This document shows positions 48,378 through 56,460 of a stretch of DNA of 64,000 nt, piece after piece (position 1 is the stretch's first letter; the number at the start of each line of letters is the position of its first letter). Both the position numbers and the translations under genes were made by a program. The notes beneath the pieces were generated by a model. The model was given only the letters and a program-made list of their open reading frames with translations. It was not told where the DNA came from and did no database searches. Source of the DNA: Listeria farberi (GTDB taxonomy: Bacteria; Bacillota; Bacilli; Lactobacillales; Listeriaceae); assembly GCF_014229245.1 (NCBI RefSeq), contig NZ_JAARZJ010000002.1, forward strand, positions 1 through 64,000, given 5' to 3'.

Positions 48378-49268
48378 TTAAGCTGTTCTATCTTCTTTAT
48401 TTACACGCATGTTGATAATTGAAAATACTAGTATGATTAAAAATAACACAAAAGAAATTGCGGAAGCATAACCCATTTTTAATCCGCCAAAGCCTTCATT
48501 ATAAATATAGTAGACAAGTGTGATAGTTGAGTTTCCTGGACCGCCTTTTGTTAATACATATGCTTGGTCAAACACCTGAAAAGCATTGATAATTAGCATT
48601 GTTGTTACGAGAAAAGTAGTCCGAGAAAGAGATGGCCAAGTGACATAACGGAATGTCTTCCATCTTGAAGCTCCTTCTATTTTAGAAGCTTCATATAAGT
48701 TGGCTGGGATGCCTTGAAGACCAGCAAGAAAAATCATCATATTTGTGCCAAATGTCATCCAAACACTCATCAAAACAATTGCAAACATCGCCCAGTTCGA
48801 ATCATAAAGCCATGCTGGACCATTAATTCCAAACCATCCTAAAACACGATTAATCAAACCATACTGCGGATTAAGCAACCAATACCAGATAGTCGCTGTT
48901 GCTACCGTAGAACATAATACCGGCACATAAAAGAATGTCCGAAACAAACCTGCTCCTTTTTTATTCATATTAATCAAGATGGCAGCCCCAAGCGATGCTA
49001 CAAGGCCAAGTGGTACAAACAGAGCTGTGTAGATAATCGTATTTTTTAATGAAATGAGAAAATAAGGATCTCTAAACATTTTTATGTAATTGTCAAAGCC
49101 GATCCAATTGGGAGAATTAACAATATCATAATCTGTAAAACTGACAAATAGAGCCATTCCAATTGGAAGAATCATAAAAATCGCTAGTAATAAAACAGGA
49201 AGCGCAATAAAAAGGTAAGCCATTCGTTGTTGATGTATTTGAACAGATTTATTTCTAATCGTTGCCAT
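48378..49268 (-). CDS. Sugar ABC transporter permease (MalF-like)
   Basis: The 296-aa permease has six predicted helices, a long first external segment, and the EAA loop PANLYEASKIEGASRWKTFRYVTWPSLSRTT near residue 195. Of two adjacent ATGs the second (49268) has the better seven-base spacing from GGAGG. It lies between the GH125 gene and the MalG-like permease gene in the same operon. Confidence 0.92.
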   Translation of the reverse strand: MATIRNKSVQIHQQRMAYLFIALPVLLLAIFMILPIGMALFVSFTDYDIVNSPNWIGFDNYIKMFRDPYFLISLKNTIIYTALFVPLGLVASLGAAILINMNKKGAGLFRTFFYVPVLCSTVATATIWYWLLNPQYGLINRVLGWFGINGPAWLYDSNWAMFAIVLMSVWMTFGTNMMIFLAGLQGIPANLYEASKIEGASRWKTFRYVTWPSLSRTTFLVTTMLIINAFQVFDQAYVLTKGGPGNSTITLVYYIYNEGFGGLKMGYASAISFVLFLIILVFSIINMRVNKEDRTA

Positions 49269-49284
49269 CATTAAGCCTCCTTCG

Positions 49285-50583
49285 TTAGTTCTTTAAAACA
49301 CTTGCCATCCGAAATCCGGCTACATCAAGAATTAATTCGCAAAACATCATATTCGCCCAAGAAAACCATTCACGCGTAAAGTCTTCCGGATGGTCTGGAT
49401 GAAACGATTCATGCATCAATCCAGTTCCTGCATCCGTTCTTAACAACATTTGTAAAATTTCTAGTTTTTCTGATTCATCACTTGCAGTCAACCCTTGAAT
49501 CGCCAGTCCAATTGGCCAAATATATCCTGCTGGTGTATGCGGACTACCAATTCCTTTTGCAAGCTCACCTTCAAAATAATACGGGTTTGACTTACTTAAA
49601 ATAAACTTCCTCGTATTTTGATAAATTGGCGACTCTTTCTCAAGATATTGGATGATTGGCATAGAGAGTAGACTTGGAACATTTGCATCATCCATCAACA
49701 ATTGATTTCCAAGACCATCTACTTCAAAAGCAAATATTTCACCGAAAGTCGGATGATTATATGTACCAAATTTTTCTATCCCTAATTGAATATCATTTTG
49801 TAAGGTAGTAGCTTGTTTAATCGTTTCTATTTCGTTTGGATAAAAAGTTTCGATAATTTCTTTAGCATAGCCTAAAACTACTACTGCAAACATATTTGAA
49901 GGAATGAGATACCCATATTCACAAGCATCATCACTTGGTCTAAATCCTGACCAAAGCATACCTGTGTAAGCAGTTTCTGTTCCTAATCCGTTTCTTTTTA
50001 AAGTATCAGAAGGAACACAGTCCAGCCGTTCAAAACGATAAGGCGATTTTGTTTCATGATGTTGTTCTACTTCCCATAAAGCAAAAATCGTTTGTAACAT
50101 CTTGAAGAATGCAGCGTCAAATTGTTCTGTTCTTCCAGTAATTTTCCAAATAAAGTATGCTAATTGAATCGGATAGCATAACGAATCAATCTCATATTTT
50201 CGTTCCCATACTTGTGGATGCATTTCCGTTTTATCATCTTGATGCCCAGCTCCATTTGGCGTTTCATTGAAAGCGTTAGCATAAGGATCAATTCCAACTA
50301 AACGGACTTGTTCTTTGCTAAGACCAATCAACATCGACTCAATTTCTTCATTTTCTTTAGCGAAAAGAAGGAACGGTCGTACTTGGCATACAGAATCACG
50401 TAACCACATTGCTGGAATGTCACCTGTTAAAATAAATGTAAGACCACTTTCCCGAATTTTAATGGTAGTATCTAATGTATTTTCCATACACCTTTCATAC
50501 ATTTCAACTAATTTTTGATTATTTAATTCTTTTTTTATTTTTTCCGTACTTATTTGTATAAAATCTCGATTTGCAATAACCAA
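49285..50583 (-). CDS. GH125 exo-alpha-1,6-mannosidase
   Basis: The 432-aa protein matches GH125 (former DUF1237): GDIPAMWLRDSVCQVRPFL near residue 55, NAFNETPNGAGHQDDKTEM near 102, WERKYEIDSLCYPIQLAYF near 125 and the C-terminal MHESFHPDHPEDFTREWFSWANMMFCELIL. It removes terminal alpha-1,6-linked mannose with inversion. There is no signal peptide, so it acts in the cytoplasm. The frame opens at GTG 50592, but AAGGAG is correctly spaced for TTG 50583. It is the first gene of the mannoside operon. Confidence 0.88.
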   Translation of the reverse strand: MVIANRDFIQISTEKIKKELNNQKLVEMYERCMENTLDTTIKIRESGLTFILTGDIPAMWLRDSVCQVRPFLLFAKENEEIESMLIGLSKEQVRLVGIDPYANAFNETPNGAGHQDDKTEMHPQVWERKYEIDSLCYPIQLAYFIWKITGRTEQFDAAFFKMLQTIFALWEVEQHHETKSPYRFERLDCVPSDTLKRNGLGTETAYTGMLWSGFRPSDDACEYGYLIPSNMFAVVVLGYAKEIIETFYPNEIETIKQATTLQNDIQLGIEKFGTYNHPTFGEIFAFEVDGLGNQLLMDDANVPSLLSMPIIQYLEKESPIYQNTRKFILSKSNPYYFEGELAKGIGSPHTPAGYIWPIGLAIQGLTASDESEKLEILQMLLRTDAGTGLMHESFHPDHPEDFTREWFSWANMMFCELILDVAGFRMASVLKN

Positions 50584-50602
50584 ATGTTTCACTCCTTTTT
50601 AA

Positions 50603-50618
50603 TTAATTATATTTAATT
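50603..50618. promoter_or_regulatory. Shared operator motif, operon copy
   Basis: TTAATTATATTTAATT is the exact reverse complement of the 16-mer in the regulator promoter (44008-44023). It lies 20-35 bases upstream of the operon start codon. A related AT-rich element (ATATATTTAAT) lies near 50650. Confidence 0.6.
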
Positions 50619-50673
50619 ATCATTTATCATATTTAAATAATACTATATATATTTAATCTCTGTCAACATAAAA

Positions 50674-50688
50674 TTGAAATCGCTTTCT
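50674..50688. promoter_or_regulatory. cre (CcpA) site of the mannoside operon
   Basis: TTGAAATCGCTTTCT fits WTGNAANCGNWNNCW at every position. It lies about 90 bases before the operon start, as expected for catabolite repression. Confidence 0.75.
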
Positions 50689-50736
50689 TTAGGCATTAAA
50701 AAAACTCTGAGATATAGATTCTCAGAGTTTTAAACC

Positions 50737-51726
50737 TTATTCAAACAGCATATCTAAAATAGCTTCTTTTTCAATTCCACCAAAATAGTCTTTCGCATTT
50801 ATTTCTTGCCAAGCCTTTTGAATAGATTTTCGTTCAAAACGACAACCGATTATTTTTTCGGCGAATTCAGTAACATCCTCTGTACCGAAAAAGTCCCCAT
50901 AAATTGTTGCTTCTTTGACTTGACCTTTTTCTAGTGAAATTTGGAATTCAATGGTTCCAGCAAGAAATCTTTTTTTTCGTTTTATAGTAGCTTTTGGTAA
51001 CTTCCCGTACGTCCAGTCCCAGTTCCGGTAACGCTCTGTACGCAATTTTTCGATACCCTGTTTATCTGCTTCCGTAAAAGTATAACGCGGGATATCTTTC
51101 GTTTCAAAAATAGTTTCAAGTAGAATTTGCTTAAAAGTCAGAATATCGATATCTTCTGCTAAATGTTCGCGAATTGTTGTTACACGACTGCGTACGGATT
51201 TAACACCTTTAGACAAGTATTTCTCAGGATCTACTTGTAATGCTTTTTCGAGCATGGATAAATCGACATCGAAAAGTAAAGTCCCATGGCTATAAAGTCT
51301 ACCCTTGGTTGCAAATTGTGCATTGCCACTTATCTTTTTGCCATTTACTTCAATATCATTTCGACCACTCAGTTCAGCATTTACACCAAGATTGCGAAGC
51401 GCTCGAATAACTGGTTCTGTGAACTTCGCGAAATTTTGAAAACTATTTCCGTCATCTTTTGTGATCATGCTAAAGCTAATATTGCCTTCATCGTTATAGA
51501 CAGCTCCTCCACCAGATAAACGGCGAAGAACATCAATATGATTTTTTTTGACAAAAGCATGGTTAATTTCTTCTAGTGTGTTTTGATTTTTACCAACAAT
51601 AATCGTTGGTTTCATCCGATAAAACATAAAATACGTTTCATTTTCGTCTAAAGAACGAAGCGCATATTCTTCCATAGCGAAGTTGTACGCTTGATCGAGC
51701 ACATCTTCATTGTCTAAATAAATCAC
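50737..51726 (-). CDS. lplA: Lipoate-protein ligase
   Basis: The 329-aa enzyme activates lipoate with ATP and transfers it to E2/GcvH domains. It has the lipoate-binding RRLSGGGAVYNDEGNISFS near residue 68, GRNDIEVNGKKISGNAQF near 120 with the catalytic Lys, and a C-terminal accessory domain. From memory L. monocytogenes has two such ligases, and this would be LplA2 (Lmo0764). The start is GTG 51726, five bases after the phosphoesterase stop, without a strong ribosome site, so it is probably translated by coupling. Confidence 0.9.
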   Translation of the reverse strand: MIYLDNEDVLDQAYNFAMEEYALRSLDENETYFMFYRMKPTIIVGKNQNTLEEINHAFVKKNHIDVLRRLSGGGAVYNDEGNISFSMITKDDGNSFQNFAKFTEPVIRALRNLGVNAELSGRNDIEVNGKKISGNAQFATKGRLYSHGTLLFDVDLSMLEKALQVDPEKYLSKGVKSVRSRVTTIREHLAEDIDILTFKQILLETIFETKDIPRYTFTEADKQGIEKLRTERYRNWDWTYGKLPKATIKRKKRFLAGTIEFQISLEKGQVKEATIYGDFFGTEDVTEFAEKIIGCRFERKSIQKAWQEINAKDYFGGIEKEAILDMLFE

Positions 51727-51731
51727 TTTTC

Positions 51732-52604
51732 TTAAGCATCCCCTTTTGCTCTAAGTGTCATTCGAATGATTTCTGGGTCATTAAATAAGCGCGGTAGTTT
51801 CGTGACATTTCCTAAGCCGCGGCTCACAATAAGCGCTTTACCGCCAGCCCGGTGAATCCCAGCTGTCCATTTTGGCATGAAACCTTGTCCCGGCGCAAAA
51901 AGACCTTCTGTTAGCGGAAGCCTAAATTGGCCGCCGTGCGCATGTCCAGATAATACTAAATCAATTGGATAGGCTTGGTATAGTGGCCAAAACTCCGGAC
52001 GATGCGCCAGTAATATCGTAAAGTAATCCGGTGATAAATTAGCTGTCGCATCGTCTAAAGCTTCCTTTAATGCCGCTTCTTCCCAAACTTCTTTTGGTAG
52101 TTCTTTTTCTGCCCAGTCATCTCTTACAAAACGAGGATCTCGGACGCCTACTACCATGATTGCGGCGCCATCTTTTTTTAGAAAATAGCGTTCATTTTCA
52201 AGGACAGTAACGTGATGTTTCTCCATGTCTGCTTTAAAATCTTCATAAAATGCGCTTCGACCCTCATGATTTCCGCTCACATAAAAAACCGGGAATTCTT
52301 TAGCTAATTTGCGTACAACTGCCATCGCTACATATGGCGCCTCATCTCCATCAATCATATCTCCCGTTAAAAAAACGGCATCCAGAGCTAGCTCATTCAC
52401 CATACTAAGCAAAGGATTATTATATAAACCAAAACTTGCACTATGCAGATCAGACAACTGAACAAAAGTTGCGCCGTCCCATTCTGCTGGAATTTTATCT
52501 GATACTATTTCATAATCTGTTACAGTTAAATGTTTGGTTGACCAGTATGCATATCCTGTAAAAGCAGCAACTGCACTAAGTAAACCCCATCCAGTTTTTT
52601 TCAT
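51732..52604 (-). CDS. Membrane-anchored metallophosphoesterase (YkuE-like)
   Basis: The 290-aa protein starts with a single hydrophobic anchor (residues 3-22) and then a calcineurin-like core: QLSDLHSASFG, LTGDMIDGDE, YVSGNHEGRS, and GHAHGGQFRLP, the full set of di-metal ligands. YkuE-type enzymes act at the membrane or cell wall, and the substrate here is unknown. ATG 52604 is used because AGGAG lies ten bases upstream. The lipoate ligase gene follows after five bases. Confidence 0.88.
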   Translation of the reverse strand: MKKTGWGLLSAVAAFTGYAYWSTKHLTVTDYEIVSDKIPAEWDGATFVQLSDLHSASFGLYNNPLLSMVNELALDAVFLTGDMIDGDEAPYVAMAVVRKLAKEFPVFYVSGNHEGRSAFYEDFKADMEKHHVTVLENERYFLKKDGAAIMVVGVRDPRFVRDDWAEKELPKEVWEEAALKEALDDATANLSPDYFTILLAHRPEFWPLYQAYPIDLVLSGHAHGGQFRLPLTEGLFAPGQGFMPKWTAGIHRAGGKALIVSRGLGNVTKLPRLFNDPEIIRMTLRAKGDA

Positions 52605-52669
52605 AGTTAGAAATCTCCTCACTTAATTTGCTGTAGGTTTCATTATAGCAAATTAAGTGGGAACTCGCT

Positions 52670-53926
52670 TTACTCAACTACTTGGTATTCTGCTAGTTTT
52701 TGTAAATCAGCTGGACTCACTTCTGCCACAATCTGTGTGCCATTTTCCAAGTACTCGGTCTCTAACACATTAGCATGCTCATTTAAATAAGCGACAACTT
52801 GCCCCGCTTCAAACGGAATTAAGAAGGTTGCTTTTTCATAACTGGCGAACAATTCTTGACGAATCACTTCAGTTAGAAATTCTAAACTTTCTTTTTCACG
52901 TGCTGAAAAGACAATCGTATTTTCTGTTTGTTTAGGGTATATCTCGTCTTCTAAAAGATCCGCTTTATTGTACGCATAAATAACTGGAACATCTTCCACA
53001 CCAACTGCTTTCAACGTTTCTTCAGTCGTCTTCATCATTATTTTATAATTGGGATCCGAATAATCTACCACATGAATGAGTAAATCAGCGTCACGCGCCT
53101 CTTCTAGCGTGGAGCGGAATGCTTTCACTAATTGATGCGGAAGTTTGCTAACAAAACCAACTGTATCTGTGAGCAAAAATTGCTTGTTATCCGGTAAAAC
53201 AATTTCGCGTACACTCGTTTCTAGTGTAGCAAAGAGCATATCTTTCTCAAAAACTTGTTTGTCTGCAGTTTCGCTATATGCACGCACTAAACCGTTCATT
53301 GTTGTTGATTTTCCAGCGTTTGTATAACCGACGAGTGATACCACCGGAATTTCATTTTTCTTTCGTTTGCGACGACGTACTTCACGGTCATCCACGAGCA
53401 TGTCTAACTCTTTTTGTAAATGGCGAATTTGATGTTTGATGGTACGGCGATCGGTTTCGATTTTCTTTTCACCTGAGCCACGGTTGCTGAGCCCGCCTTT
53501 CCCACTTTGTTGGTCCATATCTTCACCTTGTCCAAAGATACGCGGAAGCTCATATTGTAATTTGGCAATTTGGACTTGAAGTTGTGCTTCTTTTGTTTTT
53601 GCTCGGTTCGCAAAAATAGCCAGAATCAACCCCGTTCTATCCATTACGTCCAGTTCTAACGCTTCTTCTAGGTTTCTAATTTGCGATGGCGAAAGTTCAT
53701 CGTTAAAAATAATCAAGCGGGCATCCTGCATTTCTGCTAAGCCTTTGATCTCATCCACTTTTCCCTTTCCAACATAAGTAGCACGATTTTCACGGTCGAT
53801 ATTTTGCCGTACTTCGCCCACTACTTCCATATTATTTGCAGCCGCTAAATTGGCTAATTCTTCCATTGAATAATCAAAATCTTTTTGTTTCTGGCTTATA
53901 CCAACGATTAATACTTTTTTCTCCAT
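52670..53926 (-). CDS. hflX: Ribosome-associated GTPase HflX
   Basis: The 418-aa protein has an N-terminal HflX domain with ENRATYVGKGKVDEI and NDELSPSQIRNLEEAL, a coiled-coil linker (GKGGLSNRGSGEKKIETDRR), and a G domain with P-loop GYTNAGKST at 200-208, DTVGF switch II and NKAD. HflX splits stalled ribosomes and in Listeria helps tolerance of ribosome-targeting antibiotics. ATG 53926 has AGGAGG nine bases upstream. A leader of at least 250 bases with an upstream peptide and a terminator-like hairpin precedes it. Confidence 0.94.
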   Translation of the reverse strand: MEKKVLIVGISQKQKDFDYSMEELANLAAANNMEVVGEVRQNIDRENRATYVGKGKVDEIKGLAEMQDARLIIFNDELSPSQIRNLEEALELDVMDRTGLILAIFANRAKTKEAQLQVQIAKLQYELPRIFGQGEDMDQQSGKGGLSNRGSGEKKIETDRRTIKHQIRHLQKELDMLVDDREVRRRKRKKNEIPVVSLVGYTNAGKSTTMNGLVRAYSETADKQVFEKDMLFATLETSVREIVLPDNKQFLLTDTVGFVSKLPHQLVKAFRSTLEEARDADLLIHVVDYSDPNYKIMMKTTEETLKAVGVEDVPVIYAYNKADLLEDEIYPKQTENTIVFSAREKESLEFLTEVIRQELFASYEKATFLIPFEAGQVVAYLNEHANVLETEYLENGTQIVAEVSPADLQKLAEYQVVE

Positions 53927-53984
53927 AAAAAAGGACCTCCTGAAAATAGATTCAGCGCGGTCAGGGTTTTTGAGTAGATGAAAA

Positions 53985-54011
53985 CACAAAAATAGCATCT
54001 CAAAGATACTA
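53985..54011 (-). terminator. Leader terminator hairpin upstream of hflX
   Basis: On the minus strand TAGTATCT (54011-54004), a TTG loop and AGATGCTA (54000-53993, one G-U) are followed by TTTTTGTGTTTT. It lies about 60 bases before the hflX start, so it is an attenuator-type terminator rather than an end-of-gene one. Confidence 0.65.
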
Positions 54012-54137
54012 GCTTGCTTTCAAATGAAGCGTATTCCTCCTTCATTCTACCCATATTTATTTTGGGTGCCATACATGCACGCAAGACCAATCCCGTTACC
54101 CATACTAAATAAGCATGGATATTCCCGCACTATTAAA

Positions 54138-54182
54138 TTAGTTGCATAGATTTTTTGGGAAACGTAGTCTAATATAACGCAT
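54138..54182 (-). CDS. Candidate 14-aa leader peptide of hflX
   Basis: ATG 54182 has GGAGGG nine bases upstream and opens a 14-codon frame, MRYIRLRFPKNLCN. It precedes the leader terminator by about 130 bases. A second frame (53908-54090, TTG start, poor ribosome site) crosses the terminator and overlaps the hflX start. The short peptide could sense ribosome stalling. It is a candidate only. Confidence 0.45.
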   Translation of the reverse strand: MRYIRLRFPKNLCN

Positions 54183-54255
54183 GATGGGCAACCCTCCGTT
54201 CATTTTAGATGCCCTTAGTTTAACATGGGCGCTTTTGTTTCGCAACTATTTCTCG

Positions 54256-54876
54256 TTAATTTGGTCGTTCTATCTCGAAAATATCCCCCAGTTTCACATA
54301 GTCATTTCCTGCAAGCCTGGCAACTGGTGCAAGCTTTTCTGGCAAAATATAGTGATGCTCAGAATCAAACACTTCGTCGGCGAAATCATATGTCAAAATA
54401 CGTGCCAGAATTAAATCGGAAACAACCTCACCAGCATCATTCTTAATCGGAATGATTTGTTCTAGTTTAGCTGTAAGCATGATATTGGCCTCGGAAATCT
54501 TCGGAGTTTTCATTCCAGGAACTTGCTCTAAATGCAAGTTTGTTTTATCGATTTCGCTCACATCAGATGCAAGTCGCGCGGCAGTTTTATTCATTTCTTC
54601 TACAAAAGATTCGCTAACGATATGAATATTTAGTTCTTTCGTAAAAGCCGCATTTCTAGCTGTATCTTTTTGCTTACCATCCGCGCGTTGAACAGCTATC
54701 GAAACTATCGCTGGATCGCTTGAAACAACATTAAAAAAACTAAACGGGGCGGCGTTGACCGTCACCCCATCATCAGCAAGCGTTGTTACAAAAGCGATTG
54801 GCCTGGGAATAATACTTCCAGTTAAAAATTTGTAGTTTTCTTTTTGAGATAAATCAGCACTTTTAAAAATAGTCAT
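54256..54876 (-). CDS. Flavin reductase-like FMN-binding protein
   Basis: The 206-aa split-barrel flavoprotein has LTGSIIPRPIAFVTTLADDG near residue 19, NAAPFSFFNVVSSDPAIVSI near residue 41, and SHYILPEKLAPVARLAGNDYVKLG at the C-terminus, the flavin reductase-like pattern. It probably uses FMN to reduce quinones or supply reduced flavin. GAGG precedes ATG. It ends the operon with the esterase and the two dioxygenase-like genes, nine bases after the esterase stop. Confidence 0.85.
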   Translation of the reverse strand: MTIFKSADLSQKENYKFLTGSIIPRPIAFVTTLADDGVTVNAAPFSFFNVVSSDPAIVSIAVQRADGKQKDTARNAAFTKELNIHIVSESFVEEMNKTAARLASDVSEIDKTNLHLEQVPGMKTPKISEANIMLTAKLEQIIPIKNDAGEVVSDLILARILTYDFADEVFDSEHHYILPEKLAPVARLAGNDYVKLGDIFEIERPN

Positions 54877-54885
54877 CTACTTTCC

Positions 54886-55494
54886 TCATTTCTGGTTGTT
54901 TTGATACCATTTTTTCGCTTCTTCTAGTTCTTCCATAGTTAGTGAATGCCCAGCTGCTGTCCAAACTGTTTCAACGTTTGCACCACGCGATTCAAGGATT
55001 TTAACCAATTCTTCGGAAGCTTTCGCTGTAATAAGCGGATCATTTAAACCAGCAGACAGAAATACACTACGATGGCTAATCGAAAATTCGGGTTGTTTGT
55101 TTCCAGCTGGCATTGCATGAAATAAAATCGCTTTATGAAAACTATCCTCTGCTTGAAGAAGTGCATTGGCGGCAATGTTTGCGCCGTTAGAATAACCTAC
55201 CGCAATGATTCGCTCAAAATCCAGTTGATATTTTTTAGCCAGTTCGCGTGTTGTAGTGATTAATTCCGAGGTTTTGCTTTCCAAGTCTTCTAAATCCAAA
55301 CTGCCATCATGAAATCTTTTGAAAAATCGATTTGCTCCGCCTTCTTTAATGTCACCACGTAAAGATAAAACAGCTGCATCACCCGAGATAAACTCCGCTA
55401 CTTCGACAAGCGACTTTTCATCGCCACCTGTCCCATGAAGTAGTAATAGTGGAGCTAATTCTTTATTTTTTCCTGGAATATAAATGTGTTCCAT
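54886..55494 (-). CDS. Carboxylesterase / alpha-beta hydrolase (MhqD-like)
   Basis: The 202-aa hydrolase has the oxyanion loop LLLLHGTGGDEKSL near residue 17, the nucleophile Ser in VGYSNGANIAANAL near residue 105, SAGLNDPLI and AAGHSLTMEE with the catalytic Asp and His. The small phospholipase/carboxylesterase group includes B. subtilis MhqD, induced by hydroquinones. It starts seven bases after the dioxygenase stop, in the same operon. Confidence 0.88.
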   Translation of the reverse strand: MEHIYIPGKNKELAPLLLLHGTGGDEKSLVEVAEFISGDAAVLSLRGDIKEGGANRFFKRFHDGSLDLEDLESKTSELITTTRELAKKYQLDFERIIAVGYSNGANIAANALLQAEDSFHKAILFHAMPAGNKQPEFSISHRSVFLSAGLNDPLITAKASEELVKILESRGANVETVWTAAGHSLTMEELEEAKKWYQNNQK

Positions 55495-55500
55495 CGTTTA

Positions 55501-56460
55501 TCAGCTCCGTTTCGTATTAATTGGTCGTACCATTTTTTCAATTTCTGCGCGTTTTGGTTCTAAAAATGGTGGCAGGGCTAATTTTTCACCGAGTGTTTCG
55601 TATGGTTCATCACTTGCGAAGCCCGGGCCATCTGTTGCAAATTCAAATAAAATACGTTCGGAAACTGGTACATATAAAGATTCAAAGTAGAAGCGGTTTA
55701 CATAACCAGAATTAGGTGCTTCGATTGTATTCATGCGGTCAATCCACTTTTGTAACTCCTCGTGGTCCTCTACTCGGAAAGCTACATGGTGAACACCGCC
55801 GTAGCCTTGCATTGCAGCTGGGATATCGGTACGTTCTTCGACAATCACTTGCGCCCCGTTACCACCTTCGCCTACTTCATATAAATGAAGTCCATCTTCT
55901 TCCACCACTTTTTTAAAGCCAAAAATTGTTTGCAAAATCGCATCCATATTTTTCAAAGAAACAACGGTTAAAAATACTGGTCCTAAACCATAAATCGCAT
56001 ATTTTTCTGGAACTGGCCCTTTTTTCCAAGGAGTCCCCGCTGCTACGCCTTCGTTATTTTCATCAGAAATTAGTTGTAATTGTTGGTCATCAAAATCTTG
56101 GAAGGTGAGATATTTTTTGCCAAATAGAGTTTTAATATCGCTATGCGGAACTTTTAATTGTTCAAAGCGGTCAAGCCAGTATTCCAGCGCCGCGTCACTT
56201 GGTACTCGGAAAGCTACGCGAGAAATACTATCTGTTCCGTGGCGTCCTTTTGGTAAATTAGGGAAGTCAAAAAATGTCATATCCGTACCCGCTGAACCTT
56301 TGTCATCTGCGAAAAACAAATGATACGTATGAATATCGTCTTGGTTAACAGTTTTTTTCACTAAACGCATCCCTAAAACTTCTGTAAAAAACGCATAATT
56401 TTTCTCGGCACTACTTGTCATTGCTGTTACGTGGTGAATTCCTTTTAAATCTTTAATCAT
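55501..56460 (-). CDS. Ring-cleaving dioxygenase-like VOC protein
   Basis: The 319-aa protein contains two VOC modules: KGIHHVTAMTSSAEKNYAFFTEVLGMRLVKKTVNQDD at the start and GYGGVHHVAFRVEDHEELQKWIDRMN near residue 208, with conserved His and Glu metal ligands, ending in LPPFLEPKRAEIE. B. subtilis MhqO/MhqE/YkcA have this form and degrade or bind quinone/catechol compounds. GGAGG precedes the ATG, which overlaps the upstream gene stop by four bases. Confidence 0.88.
   Translation of the reverse strand: MIKDLKGIHHVTAMTSSAEKNYAFFTEVLGMRLVKKTVNQDDIHTYHLFFADDKGSAGTDMTFFDFPNLPKGRHGTDSISRVAFRVPSDAALEYWLDRFEQLKVPHSDIKTLFGKKYLTFQDFDDQQLQLISDENNEGVAAGTPWKKGPVPEKYAIYGLGPVFLTVVSLKNMDAILQTIFGFKKVVEEDGLHLYEVGEGGNGAQVIVEERTDIPAAMQGYGGVHHVAFRVEDHEELQKWIDRMNTIEAPNSGYVNRFYFESLYVPVSERILFEFATDGPGFASDEPYETLGEKLALPPFLEPKRAEIEKMVRPINTKRS

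Noticed and set aside
53908-54090. Open frame of 60 codons across the hflX leader terminator and hflX start
   Set aside because: TTG start without a spaced ribosome site and no recognisable product. It is kept only as context for the leader finding.
54181-54446. Plus-strand open frames near the flavin reductase end
   Set aside because: They overlap the C-terminal coding part of a recognised flavoprotein and show no family features.
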